From positions 1,488,001 through 1,552,000 of the forward strand of contig JANTQA010000033.1 in the NCBI GenBank assembly GCA_027625915.1: a stretch of 64,000 bases of DNA, read 5' to 3'. Position 1 is the stretch's first letter; each line of letters opens with the position of its first letter. The stretch is from Anaeramoeba flamelloides. Taxonomy: Eukaryota > Metamonada > Anaeramoebidae. The notes under the pieces were generated by a model that saw nothing but the letters and a program-made list of their open reading frames with translations, did not search any database and was not told the origin of the DNA. Shown here in pieces: positions 34,471-46,689 of the stretch. Both the position numbers and the translations under genes were made by a program.

Positions 34471-36313
34471 AAAAAATCTTTTCTTTTTGATTATCAAATC
34501 AGAAAGATCACAATATTAAACAAACTTGTTGAAATCAATGATGAAAACATAATTAAATACAAAATGTCATTCGAAAGATGTTACTTCATTATCTATGTTA
34601 ATTTAGATACAGATATATACAAAGTTTCCAAGTATTTATAAATCTTCTCCCCGAATTTTTATTTTTTTTTTTGAATAAAAGAAAAGCCTTTTTATATGGA
34701 TACACTACTTAAGAGTACTTTTATCAATTATTTCTATCAAAATAAGTAAAAATAAATATTAGAGTAATTCTAAAGATTAAAGGAAAAGGATAGAATTATT
34801 GGAAAAAAAAAAAAAAATTCAAAAATTCAACATAAAGAAAAAGAAAATATTGCGAAAAAAAAAATGATTACAAAATATATAATTATTTCTGGTTTGTATA
34901 CGTTGTCAGTAAAATATATTTTTTAAAAAAACCAATGATTTAATCTTATAAAACACATTTTTCTGTATAAAAATTTAAAAAATAAAAATTATTCTTAAAA
35001 TATTAGCATTTTCAAGAAGAATTTCAAGAGTAAAGTATGTGGTTATTATTTTTTAATGATATCAATGCTATATTTTTCACAAAGTTCTTGGTACTCTAAA
35101 AAATCTATTATAAATATTATTGCATAATAAATATTACATTTTTTACTAATGATCACTATTAAAAAATCATCATTTTTGGAAATTTTTTAATTCCTTTTCC
35201 AAATTTAAATTAGAAACTCAAAATAATAGTATTCCAGGACATAATAATTTCATATTTAAAACTTTAAATTGTAATTATTTTTTCAATTTTTTTAATTCCA
35301 AAGATTAACCCAATAATCATCAATCTCAAAAACACAAAAAATTATATCTATTCATTTTTTTCAAAACTAGTTGTAAAATCAAAATATTTCCCACCTGGGC
35401 AAAATAATTTGTCAAAATAATTTTTGTGGTTAATTACTGGTATTTAAATCCCAAAGGGTAAAAATTTTCATTTCATTTTCAATTTCCTTCTTCAAATAGA
35501 GTTACAAACTACAACTTACTTTTTTAAAACCCCTATGTATAAAAGAAAAATCTGGAAATTAAAGTGAAAATTTGAACCCTTTGAGAAATCAAAGACTAGT
35601 AAATTAATATTTTCTAAAAAACAATTGAATTTTTGAATAACTTATATCGATTTGGTTGACAGATTAAGAAAGATTTTTAGCAAATTTGAAGTCTTTAGAT
35701 TGATGTTTTGGCCTTTAAATTTCTCATAAAATGTAGATTTTTTTCTGAAATTCTTGAGTTTTTTTAATCATACAAGTATCATTTTAATTGATGAGTATCA
35801 ACTTTTTACACTATTTCACAAAGAGAATAATGCAAGACTTTTATATCATGGAGAACTAATATGGTTTACCCCCAATAACAGCATACATTAATCATAAGTT
35901 TCTATTTGGTAAATGGAAAATCCCTTAAGGCAACCATTTTTTTCCTAATATATAGGATCACAAATTTTTTTTTTTAGTAAAACAGGTTTGGAGAACCAAA
36001 AATCAAAAAAAAAATGATTTCATAATTTGGAAAAGAAAATTTACAATTCAAAGAAAAAATAACTGAACAATATGAGGAGATCAAACAATAAACAAGACGA
36101 ATCAAAAATTTCCAAAATGAAAAAAAAAAGCTTTTTCAAAACAACACGGATCTTATTATACATTTTTGATCAACTTGAACAAAGTATAAGTAATTCCGAA
36201 GTGAAATTAATTAGTACCCAAAAGTAATTACACAAATTAAATAAACCTAAAACCCATGAATAAAGTTTTTTGTCACTTTTAGAAGGTGATTTTCATAAGG
36301 TAAAACTAAATTA
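34471..36313. other. AT-rich spacer
   Basis: No gene or assignable repeat is seen in this stretch. Confidence 0.4.
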
Positions 36314-36789
36314 CAATGATTAAATAATGCATGCACAAAGACTATAATTATTGTTTCAAAATATTATCCGTGTTTTTTTTTCTTCTTGTACCAAAACAAC
36401 TCCCAATCTACTACCAAATAGTATACCTAAGTTTAAATCAATTTTGAAAGTAAATGTCTGGTTATTTTCAGTAAAATTTAAATTATTCATGCAAATAGTT
36501 GGAAATTTTCCATAATAGTCTCAATTTTTTGTTTTTTTGGTGTTTTTTTGTGATTAAAAATTTTCTCAAAAATTTACTCTATTTTTTGAGATCTATTTTT
36601 CAATTTGATCCTAAATTTTTAGAATTTCCTTTTAAATAATAGAACTTTAAGAAACCAATACCATATTTTTTTAGGGTTTATTAACAGTTTCTATGATTGG
36701 TTAATGTATAGTTCTTCTATAATAAAAAAACACGCTTTTAATTTTGAAACAAGCATTAAATTTTTTTCCACGCTTTATTTTGGCTACAG
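36314..36789. mobile_element. Family H MITE with about 70-bp inverted ends
   Basis: TA on both sides (36312-36313, 36790-36791). The left end runs through TTGTTTCAAAATATTATCCG; the reverse complement of the right end is CTGTAGCCAAAATAAAGCG then TTGTTTCAAAATTAAAAGCG. 476 bp, non-coding. Confidence 0.65.
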
Positions 36790-37125
36790 TATGTTTGAAA
36801 AGTTCTATCATAAAATCACTCTCTTGAATCTGTTAAATCCTTTCAAAAAAAACCTTGGACAACATTTGGGTTAGTAATTTAACAAACATTTTTTTAAACA
36901 GATGATTGAAAAAGAAGTAAAATAAAGAAACAAACCCTAAAAATATTTTTTTTTTATTTATTGTGGTTAAAACCTTAGAAATAAAGAATTAGTTTTTTGT
37001 ATTCTTTAAATTCATGGTCATTTCTTTCCTCAATTATGACTCTAAATTTCTTCAAATTTTAGCATTTTAAGGATACCTTTCACCTGGAAATTGGTAATTT
37101 ATATTATTTAAAAGGTATTATTTAT

Positions 37126-37615
37126 TTAATTTAGCCTTTTCAATTTCTTTGGATATTTTGTTGGGGAGCAATGTTGGAAAATATGCTTGTCCAAACTTAT
37201 TTCATTAGAAAATTGACACCTTTGGAAGTCAATGGTGTAACAGGAAGGATCAACAGGTATCACCTCCAAATTTTTATTCTTCACAGCCACAGGCCGATTT
37301 AGATCTTGACAAAGCTTTGCAGGAGGAATATGAAATATCAAGACGATTTTCTTATCTACTTTCTCGAGTTGTTTTGAAAAAAATGACAGTCTTGGTTCAC
37401 AGATTTCACTTGCATGTGTGCCAAAATATGTCATCTTCGAAAGATGACTTTTCTGGAGTAACGAAGAAAAAATATTTCGTGATGAATTTTGGGGGATGTG
37501 AGAAAAAAATAAATTGAAATTTTATTTTACCTACTTTTGGTTTTTAATTTCTTGAGAATCCAATATATGGTTGGTCTCTGAATAACTAAGTCTTTGATAA
37601 TAACGGTATTCTTTC
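37126..37615 (-). CDS. Unidentified protein, 5' end not found
   Basis: The best supported part is 37447-37126, ending in TAA, with much higher G+C than its surroundings. It reads MTYFGTHASEICEPRLSFFS, VDKKIVLIFHIPPAKLCQDL, NRPVAVKNKNLEVIPVDPSC and a basic C-terminus KKLKRLN. It joins in phase to 37615-37531 (NTVIIKDLVIQRPTIYWILK) through a good donor AGTAG|GTAAAAT and acceptor CAGAAAAG|TC. Further upstream (near 37750-37660) the minus strand reads KVCIICFEKQLANKEVVWDL, but I could not place the junction. I do not recognise the family. Alternatively, ATG 37434 starts a 102-residue single-exon protein. Confidence 0.5.
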
Positions 37616-37759
37616 CTAGAAAATTTAATAATAGTCAATTATTTTTTATTTTTTTTTTAGTTGGAGACAAAATTAAATCCCAAACAACTTCTTTATTTGC
37701 CAATTGTTTTTCAAAACAGATTATACAAACTTTTGAAATATTAATTGATTTTGGAAATG

Positions 37760-38999
37760 ATCGTTAAAATTTATTTTAATTTTTTTTATTTTTCTCGATC
37801 TTCAAAATTTCAAAAGAAAATGAGTAAAAATTAATTAACAAATAAGGAGAAAATTAAAAAACCAAAAATTTACAAACTGAAAATATACTTTGTGTCTTTT
37901 TTGTTGTAACATCAATTATCAGGACTTTTTAAAAATTCTTTTAGTAAGAGACAATTTATATTTTCCAATTTCCCAAAACAAATAACTTCAAATAAATGTT
38001 GAAAAATCTTTGCTTACCTTTTGTAAACTTTTTTTACCTTCACTTTGAGTAATCCCTCCGTTTCGATAGTTTGGAATGTTAAGAAACTTTGTAAAATTCG
38101 TTCTTCTTCAAAATATTCTTCGTCCAGATATATTTTAAAAGACAGGATATATTATTTTCAAAAAATTTTGAAATGAAAGTAAAACTTTTTAAAAATTTTT
38201 TTGAATTCACTTGAAATGATAGATGGTATCACAGAGATCTAAGGGTATAGGTTAAGCTTTTAAATAAAATTCCCAATCAATCTTGAAAGGTTCTTTTTTT
38301 TTTTTAAAGATATTTGACCTCGTTTTTGATCTTGCTCAAATCGAGATACATAATTCTAAAACTGAGTTTTTAACAAAATACAATTTTTTTTCTTGTTTCT
38401 ATAAAAAAGTTGATTTAGTATCCAATAGAATAACAAAGTTCAAATCAAATTTGATGGTAAACCACTTGATCCTTTTCAAAACTATTATTCTGATGGATTT
38501 GTTGTAAATTTTTTCGTAAATGGTCCAATTTTATTTACTAATTTTTTTGTTTTGTTAATTATCAAAATTTAACTCTATTTTTTGAGATGAAATTTACTGA
38601 TTTGATTTTTTAATTTTCTTTTTAATTATAGAATTTTAAAACCCTATACGATTTATTTGTTTTTTAATACAAATTGATTTGATTATTAAATATTTAACCT
38701 TCGTCGAAAAAAGAAACCTGACTTTTTTTTTGAATCACTGATTCACAGGATTATAGAAGTTTTTTTGCACTTAATAAATTATAATTTTTTTAGAATTAAG
38801 AAATAATAGCTTTAATTTGTAGACGGGTTTAGGAATTTTGCACAAAATTGTTGAACCATCGTAACTATACCTTTAAGATTTCAAAATTTACAATATTTCT
38901 TTATCAAACATTTTTACCGGATTTCAGACAATACAAACCACATATTACTCTTGTAAAATCATAAAACTTATTTTTTAAAAAAAAGTTATTTATTTTGTA
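37760..38999. other. AT-rich spacer with family H fragments
   Basis: Sequence at about 38430-38680 (GTTCAAATCAAATTTGATGG and following) resembles the middle of the family H copies at 36430 and 39115. No gene is seen. Confidence 0.35.
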
Positions 39000-39987
39000 G
39001 AGTGATCAAAACAATATGTGTACAAAGACTATTGTCCCGTCTTCAAAATATAAAACATCCTTTTCTTTCTTTTTGTTTCAATTTTAATATAATTCAATGT
39101 TCAGTAGTATACACAAGTTCAAATCAATTTTGATTATAAACTCCTTGATATTTCCAGTGCTTTTAAAAGTATGAATGAAAGTTGTTGCATATTTTTAATA
39201 ATTTACAGATATTTTTGAGTTTTTTTTAAAAAATTTTTCAAAGATTGAAACTCTTTTTTAAAAAATATCATAAATTTGATCCTTCATTTTTTGAATTTCT
39301 TTTTGAATTATAGAACTTTAAGAAATCAACATCATAAACTAAATTTCATAATAAATGGCACATGTTCATTTTGAATTTTGAATTGTATTTGTTTGTTTTA
39401 AATTTTTTCCTCTAGCAATGAAAAATTTGAAAATAAATTATTTTTACTCTTGTTTATTTTTTCCCTAGTATTTTGTAAAAATGGACAATGAAAAATGAAA
39501 ATGAAAATTTGGAAATAAGTAACAGATGAATTAATGAAAAAATTGGTTTTGAATATAAAAAAGAGATTAGATTTAGTTATTCAAATGGGAGAAGAATCGT
39601 TAAATAGGTTTTATTAATTTTTTTAAAATTTCTATTTTTTATGTAATATTTATTTCAAAATAAATGGAAAAAATTTTTTTATTGTTTTTTTTTTACTTTT
39701 TTTTATTTTATTTTTAGACAAAAAATAAAGATCTTGTGAGTATAGAACCGAATATTAAAATTGAAATTTTTATATTATAATAGATAAATTTAATTATTAA
39801 AAATATTTTTCCTAAAAATATGTTTTTTAATGGGTCAATGGTTTTGAAATTGAGTTGATTTAATCATGGTTTGTTCTTAATTTATTTGATTGTTTCATCA
39901 ATAACTCTTCACTAAAAAAGAAAAAAACATACTTTTTAATCGGGAAAAACAGTTAAACTTTTTTTCATGTTTAATTTTGGCAACTGG
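39000..39987. mobile_element. Family H element, longer copy
   Basis: It starts after TA with GAGTGATCAAAACAATATG and ends near AATTTTGGCAACTGGG, the counterpart of the family H right end. The internal block GTTCAAATCAATTTTGATT matches 36430. It is about twice the length of the 36314 copy; the extra part is non-coding. Confidence 0.45.
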
Positions 39988-40642
39988 GGTGAAAAGTTCC
40001 TTCAAAAAACAGTAAACAAAAGAGTTAAAAAGAAATCAGATCCAAAAAACTTTAATGAAACTTGTGAAATTTTAAACCAATATTTTAACAATAGTAATAG
40101 AATAAGGATTAATTTGAATTTTATTATTCCTTGAAAAGTTTCAACTAAAAAAAATCAATTACCTTTTACCAAGATCCAAAATTGTGTTTTTGTTCAGAAT
40201 TTATTTGTGAATTTTTTCAAAGCTTTTTTGCCATAAATACAATATTTTGTGTAAAAATCTGATGAAATTGATTATTTTTATTTGAATATACCCAATTCAA
40301 AATTGGACTTCTTCTCAATGAAATGATTATACAAATTATAAAAATCTCAACAATCTAAAAGTCAGAATGCTCAAAATTCTAATTTTAACCAAATGCTTTG
40401 ATAAAGAAACTTGTTTTAGTCTCTAAACATATCATTTTTAATTTATTGTATTACAGCTATTTTTTTGTTAAATAATCTATATCATATTATAACAAGGGAT
40501 TCGATAGAATAATTTTCAGATCCTTTTAATTGGAAAATAACATTTTTTTGGCCTCGCTTGAATATACAAATTTTAAACCAGAATTTTTGACTAATATAAT
40601 CTATTTTGTCTAAATTATACATACACTTTTGATACCCCTTAA
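39988..40642. other. AT-rich spacer
   Basis: No gene or clear repeat. Confidence 0.4.
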
Positions 40643-42515
40643 GGAACTAGTAACTCTTATATATATATTTTCCAAAGGTAATAGAGAAATTAATTACACA
40701 TGTTTACATTAAAACCCGATACACGATATTGTCATTTTTAGAGAGATGAGTTATCATATTTAAAATAGTTCATTTTTTCTAATGAAATTTTCAGTCAAAC
40801 GCTCTGATCCATTTTGTTTAATTTTTAGATAGAAAAGATAAAAAGAAAAATTTGACAAGTATTTTACTTTTGAGGAAATCTCACTTTTAGTAATTTCTTA
40901 AAGAGAGTTTAAAAACAAATAACCTTGAATCTTTAATATTATTTTAAAAATATAATAATAATACAATCAACACTGAATCCTTCAAGATCTTAAAAAAATT
41001 GATTATATATTTTATTCACTAAGATTTATTAAATTTATTGAAATTTAAAAAGTTGGGTAATATTCTTTTTCGAAATATTTAGAGTATAAGCAATGAAACA
41101 TTAGTATTAAAATCAATTATTTGATATTATTGATTAATTTTTTTTTATTAGAATTATTTATTTGAATTTTTTTTATTTGTTTGAAAATCTTTAAAAACAA
41201 TCAAAATAATTGAAAAGTCTATTTCTACATTTAATCTCTACGTAGTTAATAACCAATGGAAAAAATATGATTGTTGTTGTTAATTTTTATTTATTAATAA
41301 TCAAATTAAACAGTATTTCTTTGGATTATAAGTCGATTTTCCAGGTTTTAAAAAAGTTTTTTGTAAGAATTTTTAATTTGTTTGTTTATTTTTTTTTCTC
41401 TTATTTATTTGTATACAACAAAAAGAAAAAATTTTTTTGAACTTTTCTTTCAATCAAAAAATTAATATTTTTTTTTTTAAATTTTATTATAATTTTAGTT
41501 TGAAAAAAGATAACAGGTTTGAAATTATTACGGGACAAGATTTTTAATTGTGAGTATTATGAAAATTATTATGTTTAATTTCAATCAAATCCTTTTTATA
41601 AATAACCAATTTTTTTATAAGCATAGTAATAAACCGACTGGAAGTTGATTAAAGTTGGCTGTGGATAAAATACTCAAGTAATTGTTTGATAGGAAAGTAG
41701 ATCATCTTTTTTTGAATTAAGTCGAGGTTTGAAAGAGGTTTACTAGATTTTGGAAAATGATAATCTTTTATTCTTATATATTGATTGACTGGATATGGTG
41801 TTTTGAGCAAGTTTAATTTCATTAATAATCATTCTAATAAGTGGAAAAGTTATAATTGATAAAAAGTTTGCTTCTTAAAAAAAAGATTTGTTTTTAAATA
41901 TTTGAAATTACTTATCAATTTTCCTTTTATTCACAATTTTAAATCGTGCCCGGGATTTTTTTCACGGCTTTTTTGTAAGTTTTATGAAATAAAGCTGATT
42001 TTTAATACTGTGTTATTCCAAAACATATTGGTTTCTGATTTTTGAAATGTGTTATGGGACTAGTCTCAATTATATTTTTTTGACGAATTTCTAAATAGGG
42101 ATTCCTTATCTAAACATATATTTAATATTGAAAATAAACAGAGGTTTTCAAATCTCAGTAATTGACAAAAAAATTTCTCAATCTCTATTAAACTTAGGTA
42201 AAAAAATATAATAGAGACTAGTCCCTTATTGTAACTTCCTTAACAGAGTATAAGATTTCAATCTTCTTTCAAATAAAATAATTTTTTTTAATAATAATTC
42301 TGAAATAAATTCGGATTTTGAACTTTTCAAAAATGAGAAAATCACTCATAATATTTAAAAACAATCATTCATCTCTGATTATACCTTTTAAAAGTAAGTT
42401 TGATTTTGAATTCATCTAACTTTAACTTTGTTTTTAAATTTCAAGGTGTATATAATTTTTTTTTTGAATTTGCTATTAAATTTACTTGAATATTATTTTT
42501 TGGTTGACTAATTCC
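40643..42515. mobile_element. TTAA-flanked (piggyBac-like) element K, copy 2
   Basis: TTAA at 40639-40642 and 42516-42519. Ends are GGAACTAGTAACTCTTA and the inverse of GGAATTAGTCAACC. It corresponds to the outer parts of copy 1 (30227-34466) without the 3-kb nest, but has its own insertions: about 440 bp near 41550-41990 of unknown type, and the 170-bp MITE at 42056-42225. No transposase frame. Confidence 0.7.
42056..42225. mobile_element. 170-bp MITE inside element K copy 2
   Basis: Perfect outer inverted repeat GGGACTAGTCTC, extending imperfectly to about 28 bp (then (A/T)ATTATATTTTTTT), flanked by TTAT direct repeats (42052-42055, 42226-42229). The corresponding place in copy 1 (about 34176) lacks it. 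Its end is nearly the same as the end of element K itself. Confidence 0.85.
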
Positions 42516-42736
42516 TTAATCCAGAAAATGGGAAAAAAAGTAAAAATAAAAAACATTTGATTTAAAAAGATCAGTTAACATTTTATTTTGTTTCAAAGTT
42601 TCATATATTATAAAAGCAAATTTATAATAATATCAAGAAAGTAGGAATAAATTTCAAGATCAAATTTATGTATTTGTAGAAATAGATAAAGAACTAGAAA
42701 AATAAAGAAAGTAATTCCTCTTTATTTGGTAATAAT

Positions 42737-43714
42737 TTAGAGATTCTTACAGGTGTTTGGATAGACAGCAGATGTAGCAATACCACAGTTATTTGATCTA
42801 TCTTTGGCCATCCAAATGTAACCTTCGTTACCCCATGAGGTGTTCCATGAATTTTTGACAATCCAGTAGTTATCACCGTTATCGACACCATATCCGACAC
42901 AGAGAACGGCGTGATCAAGTTGGGTTGATGAGCAGCTTGCTTCGTAGTAGACACCTGATTTATATTGTTGGAAACTCCAGTGAGAAGCATCGATGGCAAC
43001 AGAGATTGGTCCGTTTTGTTCAACGGCGGTGGCAAGAGCAGCTTCGGATTGAGCTTTGATGTTTATGTGTCCGGTACATGTACCTTTCTTCTTACATTGG
43101 GTTTTTTTACAGGTTTCTTGGACGGCGTGATATGGGTAATCTATTTCAGCACAGTCACCTCCTTGGTTTTGTACCCATTCAAGAGCTAAGTATGGCCAAC
43201 ATCCGTTACATCCGTAACAGTCACCGTCACAATCGACGATCATGGATTCGGAGTATGAGTTTAAGATACCTGTGTCAATGAAATCTCTTCCTTCCATGGT
43301 ACCGGTGGTGGAGAAACTCCAACATGAACCACATTGTCCTTGGTCTTTAACTGGGGTAACGGCACCTTTTTGTCTCCAATCGACAGTGGCGGCGGTTGGT
43401 GCTTCTTCATTGTCCCAAACTGGTGCGTCAGAGTATTGAAGTGGCATGTTTGGTAAGATGGATAAGTATTCGTCTCTTGTCCAGTCAGAGAATTGATTGA
43501 TACCGGTTTTGAAAGAAACATCAGTTCGGGCGTTATGAGCTTTGATTCTGTCAAGGTTGCTCTTGAAGAGAGAGAATCTCAAGGCTTGTTCTTCTGGTCT
43601 GTAGTTTCTGTTATATTGTTCTTGGAACTTGGAGAAAAGGAAGTTGTAGTTCTCTTCTGTGAGTGGTTCACAGAAGGCGGCAACTACTAATAAAGCAATT
43701 AAAAGAAATTTCAT
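42737..43714 (-). CDS. Cathepsin L-like cysteine protease (papain family C1A)
   Basis: Single exon, 325 residues, a secreted or lysosomal zymogen. A signal peptide (1-16, MKFLLIALLVVAAFCE) is followed by an I29 inhibitor prodomain with an exact ERFNIN pattern (E42, R46, F50, N53, I57, N61) and G-x-N-x-F-x-D (71-77). The mature enzyme starts near ATVDWRQKGAVTPVKDQG. Catalytic residues are Q125, C131 (QGQCGSCW), H268 (LDHAVLCVGYG) and N288 (WIVKNSW). Length and spacing fit an active endopeptidase. Unusual: the normally invariant C-x-GG segment reads YGCNGCWPYLAL, so the second Gly is Cys172, and an extra Cys precedes it (DCDGDCYGC). The gene is much richer in G+C than its flanks and lacks an intron. 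Confidence 0.95.
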   Translation of the reverse strand: MKFLLIALLVVAAFCEPLTEENYNFLFSKFQEQYNRNYRPEEQALRFSLFKSNLDRIKAHNARTDVSFKTGINQFSDWTRDEYLSILPNMPLQYSDAPVWDNEEAPTAATVDWRQKGAVTPVKDQGQCGSCWSFSTTGTMEGRDFIDTGILNSYSESMIVDCDGDCYGCNGCWPYLALEWVQNQGGDCAEIDYPYHAVQETCKKTQCKKKGTCTGHINIKAQSEAALATAVEQNGPISVAIDASHWSFQQYKSGVYYEASCSSTQLDHAVLCVGYGVDNGDNYWIVKNSWNTSWGNEGYIWMAKDRSNNCGIATSAVYPNTCKNL

Positions 43715-45754
43715 CTATTGAAAAGATCACATAGTAAGAAAGTTGAATTTTTTGTCAAAAAGATAACGAAATGTTATTAGTTGTTGAGGAAAATGAAGTT
43801 TTAAAAAATGGGAAAAGGGAAAAGGGAAAAGTTAAAGAAAGACGAAGAAAAAAAATTATTTACAATCAAGAAAGAGAAAATTAAAAAAATGATTATTTAA
43901 AAGCAGAAATTTACTTTTAAGAGATTATTATCTTAATTAGCCAGAAGAAATATACCCAAAAAAATTGAACAAGTTCTCTGGTTGTGGTTTTTGATTCAGT
44001 TCTTTTTGCTTGAGTTTGATCGGATTTGTGAGCAAAAAAATGTTTGAGTCAAGAATAATTTGGGGATCTGTAAAAATAAAATCACAATTCTATTGCTTAT
44101 ACTTGCACAATTCATTGGTTTGTTCACTTTTTGGAGAAATGAATAATTTATAGTCATCTTTTTCATTTTTTTTTTTTTTTTCTCAAAAAACTGATCAAAA
44201 ACAGCTTTTTTCAAGCTGAAAGGTATATAATTTTCAACAGAAAAAGTCGATTTCACAAAAATTCAATATCTTTTTTTTTACAAAATTAAAAGTTTTTGAT
44301 TTCTCAAAAAAATGATAACACTTTAACCAATCAAAAATTGGAATTTTTTAATCGAAAAACCAAAATATCTGTTTGTTTGTTTTGCTCCTTGATTTTTTAA
44401 AAAAACCTTTTTTGATTTTTTCCCTCTTTTTATGTGAAGATTTTCATTTGTTTATTAATTTTGACAAACCAATGATTACCTGAAAAACTAAATAAGGTTT
44501 TATTGATTTAAAACAAATGTCTCAAAAGTATAGAAATGGTAACATATAGTAAAAAAAAATCTTGACTCGATGAATATTCGAATTTTTTTTGGATGACAGA
44601 AGAATCAAAACTTTTCCAAAGAGTTAATGATTTTTTTTTCTCCTCATTTGGGAAAATTTTTTTAATTTCTATTCGATCCTTATTGAATGAACTTCATTCA
44701 GTGAATTGAATTCTTCAAAATTTACAGGGTTTTGTTGAACTCTTTATTAAATTCGAAATGAATATGGCACTTTGGTGGATATCTCGGAAAATATTTACAC
44801 AACCTTTGTTTGTGACAATTTTCCAAATAAAGTTTCAAACGAGTAATTGTAGTTTTTCAGAAGTACTGTTAAAAGTAAAAATGAGATAATAATTTACTAT
44901 TTAGGTTTTGAGGTAGATGTTAGAAAATATTCACACTTTTTTCCATATTTTTCTTCGGTAAATAGAATTTCTAAAGTAATAAATTGAAATTTGTACTTTC
45001 TCTTCATTTGTTGGTCCCTTTTTGATAGTTGTCATTGTTATCCATCAAGTAAACTCAAAATCCAAAATGAAAGGAATTTCTCTTGTGTTACTCAAAGATA
45101 ATCAGTTGAAATTTTGTCCCATTTATATTCCCAATATCAATATATAATAGGCAAATACAACTACCACTTTTCACATACTTTTCAGGGAACCAGTGATGCT
45201 ATTACAAATTTGAGATGTATAGAATAGTTCTCGGATCTTCTCTTTTTCTAAAAAAAATAAAATTGTTTGATATTCAAACCTGTTTAGTAGTAAAAACCCA
45301 AGCTTTTTTCTTCTTACTCTGATAGAACATCTAATTTGGATTTTAATAACATGTATAATTAGATCCCATTTAAATGCAAAAACCACTTGATTTTTTAAGT
45401 AACAATTCAATCATGAAATGAATTTGTTATAAATTTTTTCTGAGTTTTTTCTTTTATTTAGGGAAAATTCATTCTAAAATTAACTTTATTTTTTTGATGA
45501 AATTTTCAATTAAGTTGTTCATTTTTAATTGTTGAAAATTAAGAAACCATTATAAAATTTACTTTTTATTGTTTTAGTCTTTCAAGTAAAATTAAATAAA
45601 GAGGTATTCTAACATAAAAAAATTACTTTTTATTTGGAAAAATGGTTTTACTGAGTCTGTGTAGTTTATTTTAAAGTCAGCTTTTTTAAAGCTCCATATA
45701 CTGACTATTTAAAAATACCCCAAAAATGAAATCAATTCAATTAGTTTTTCACAA
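43715..45754. other. AT-rich spacer upstream of the protease gene
   Basis: About 2 kb. Short open stretches at 44757 and 45068 lack splice context and family similarity. No repeat family assigned. Confidence 0.4.
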
Positions 45755-46010
45755 CTATTATTTTCCAATTAAAAAATGAAAATTTTTAGTTCACATTATC
45801 AAAATATTTTTCTATTTTTTATAGTTGAAGTAAAACCAAAGATCTTCACAATATCATTTAGAAATGATATTTTTAGACAACAAATTAAACTTCCTGAAGA
45901 AACTATAAGACAAAATTTTTATTCTGCTAATTTGATTGTAGTTGCAATAATTGCTATTAAATTTGGAAAAAAAAAATAAAAATTTTTATTTATTAATTGG
46001 AAAATAACAG
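45755..46010 (+). mobile_element. Family F MITE, copy 1, with a 67-codon frame
   Basis: Inverted ends CTATTATTTTCCAATTAA and the reverse of CTGTTATTTTCCAATTAA. It contains an open frame (45776-45979) with FRQQIKLPEETIRQNFYSAN and LIVVAIIAI, conserved in the copy at 48899. A third copy lies at 58762. Confidence 0.7.
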
Positions 46011-46039
46011 TAAAGCTTTGTATTGGTATTAACTTACTA

Positions 46040-46233
46040 CAGTCAGTTCCACTTTTAAGGCACAAACTTTCAACGAAATTTAAGGTACAATAAAAATCTC
46101 AAATTAAGGCACAAAATTCAGATTCTAGTGAAATAATTTGTAAAAAAAAAAAAATACATATTTTGTGCTTTAATTGGATATTTTTTGGTGCCTTAAATTA
46201 GGTTGAAAGTTTGTACCTTAAAAGTGAAACTAG

Positions 46234-46236
<3 letters not shown>
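46040..46236. mobile_element. Family A MITE, copy 3 (197 bp)
   Basis: TA at 46038-46039; the right end abuts a (TA)17 run. Same arms and triple AAGGCAC-type motifs as copies 1 and 2, with more changes. It begins 29 bp after a family F copy. Confidence 0.8.

Positions 46237-46271
<35 letters not shown>
46237..46271. repeat. (TA)n microsatellite
   Basis: About 17 TA units beginning exactly at the target-site TA of the family A element. Confidence 0.95.
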
Positions 46272-46276
<5 letters not shown>

Positions 46277-46495
46277 CTTAATGATTAAAAAAGAAATTAA
46301 TAAAAAATCGAGATTCCAAGTTTCAAGAACGAATATTTTAAAATATAGTCAAAAAATACTTAGTATTTAAATAATAATTAACACAACTTAAAAAAAAAAA
46401 GAATTCTTATTTCCAATGATTAATTCAACAAGAAAAATCTTAATAAGATCTTGTTGACAACAAATACAATAAACTAAAAACAAAATAATTTACCC

Positions 46496-46528
46496 CTCCA
46501 CCCACCCACCCACCACCACCACCACCAC
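46496..46528. repeat. C-rich microsatellite
   Basis: CCCACCCACCCACC followed by (ACC)n, on an AT background. Confidence 0.9.
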
Positions 46529-46689
46529 GTTAAAATTTCACACAAACAAATAAAAAAATAGAATATTTATCCATCTTTAAAATCAAAACTGGGAAAAACA
46601 ATATCAAAAAACAATTATCAAAATCAAAATTTTCAAACCAAAATATTAACTTGGGATTATTTGATATTGTAAAATACATTAACTTCTTT

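Noticed and set aside
43261-43554. Alternative-frame peptide over the cathepsin gene
   Set aside because: The sense frame is fully explained by a complete C1A protease.
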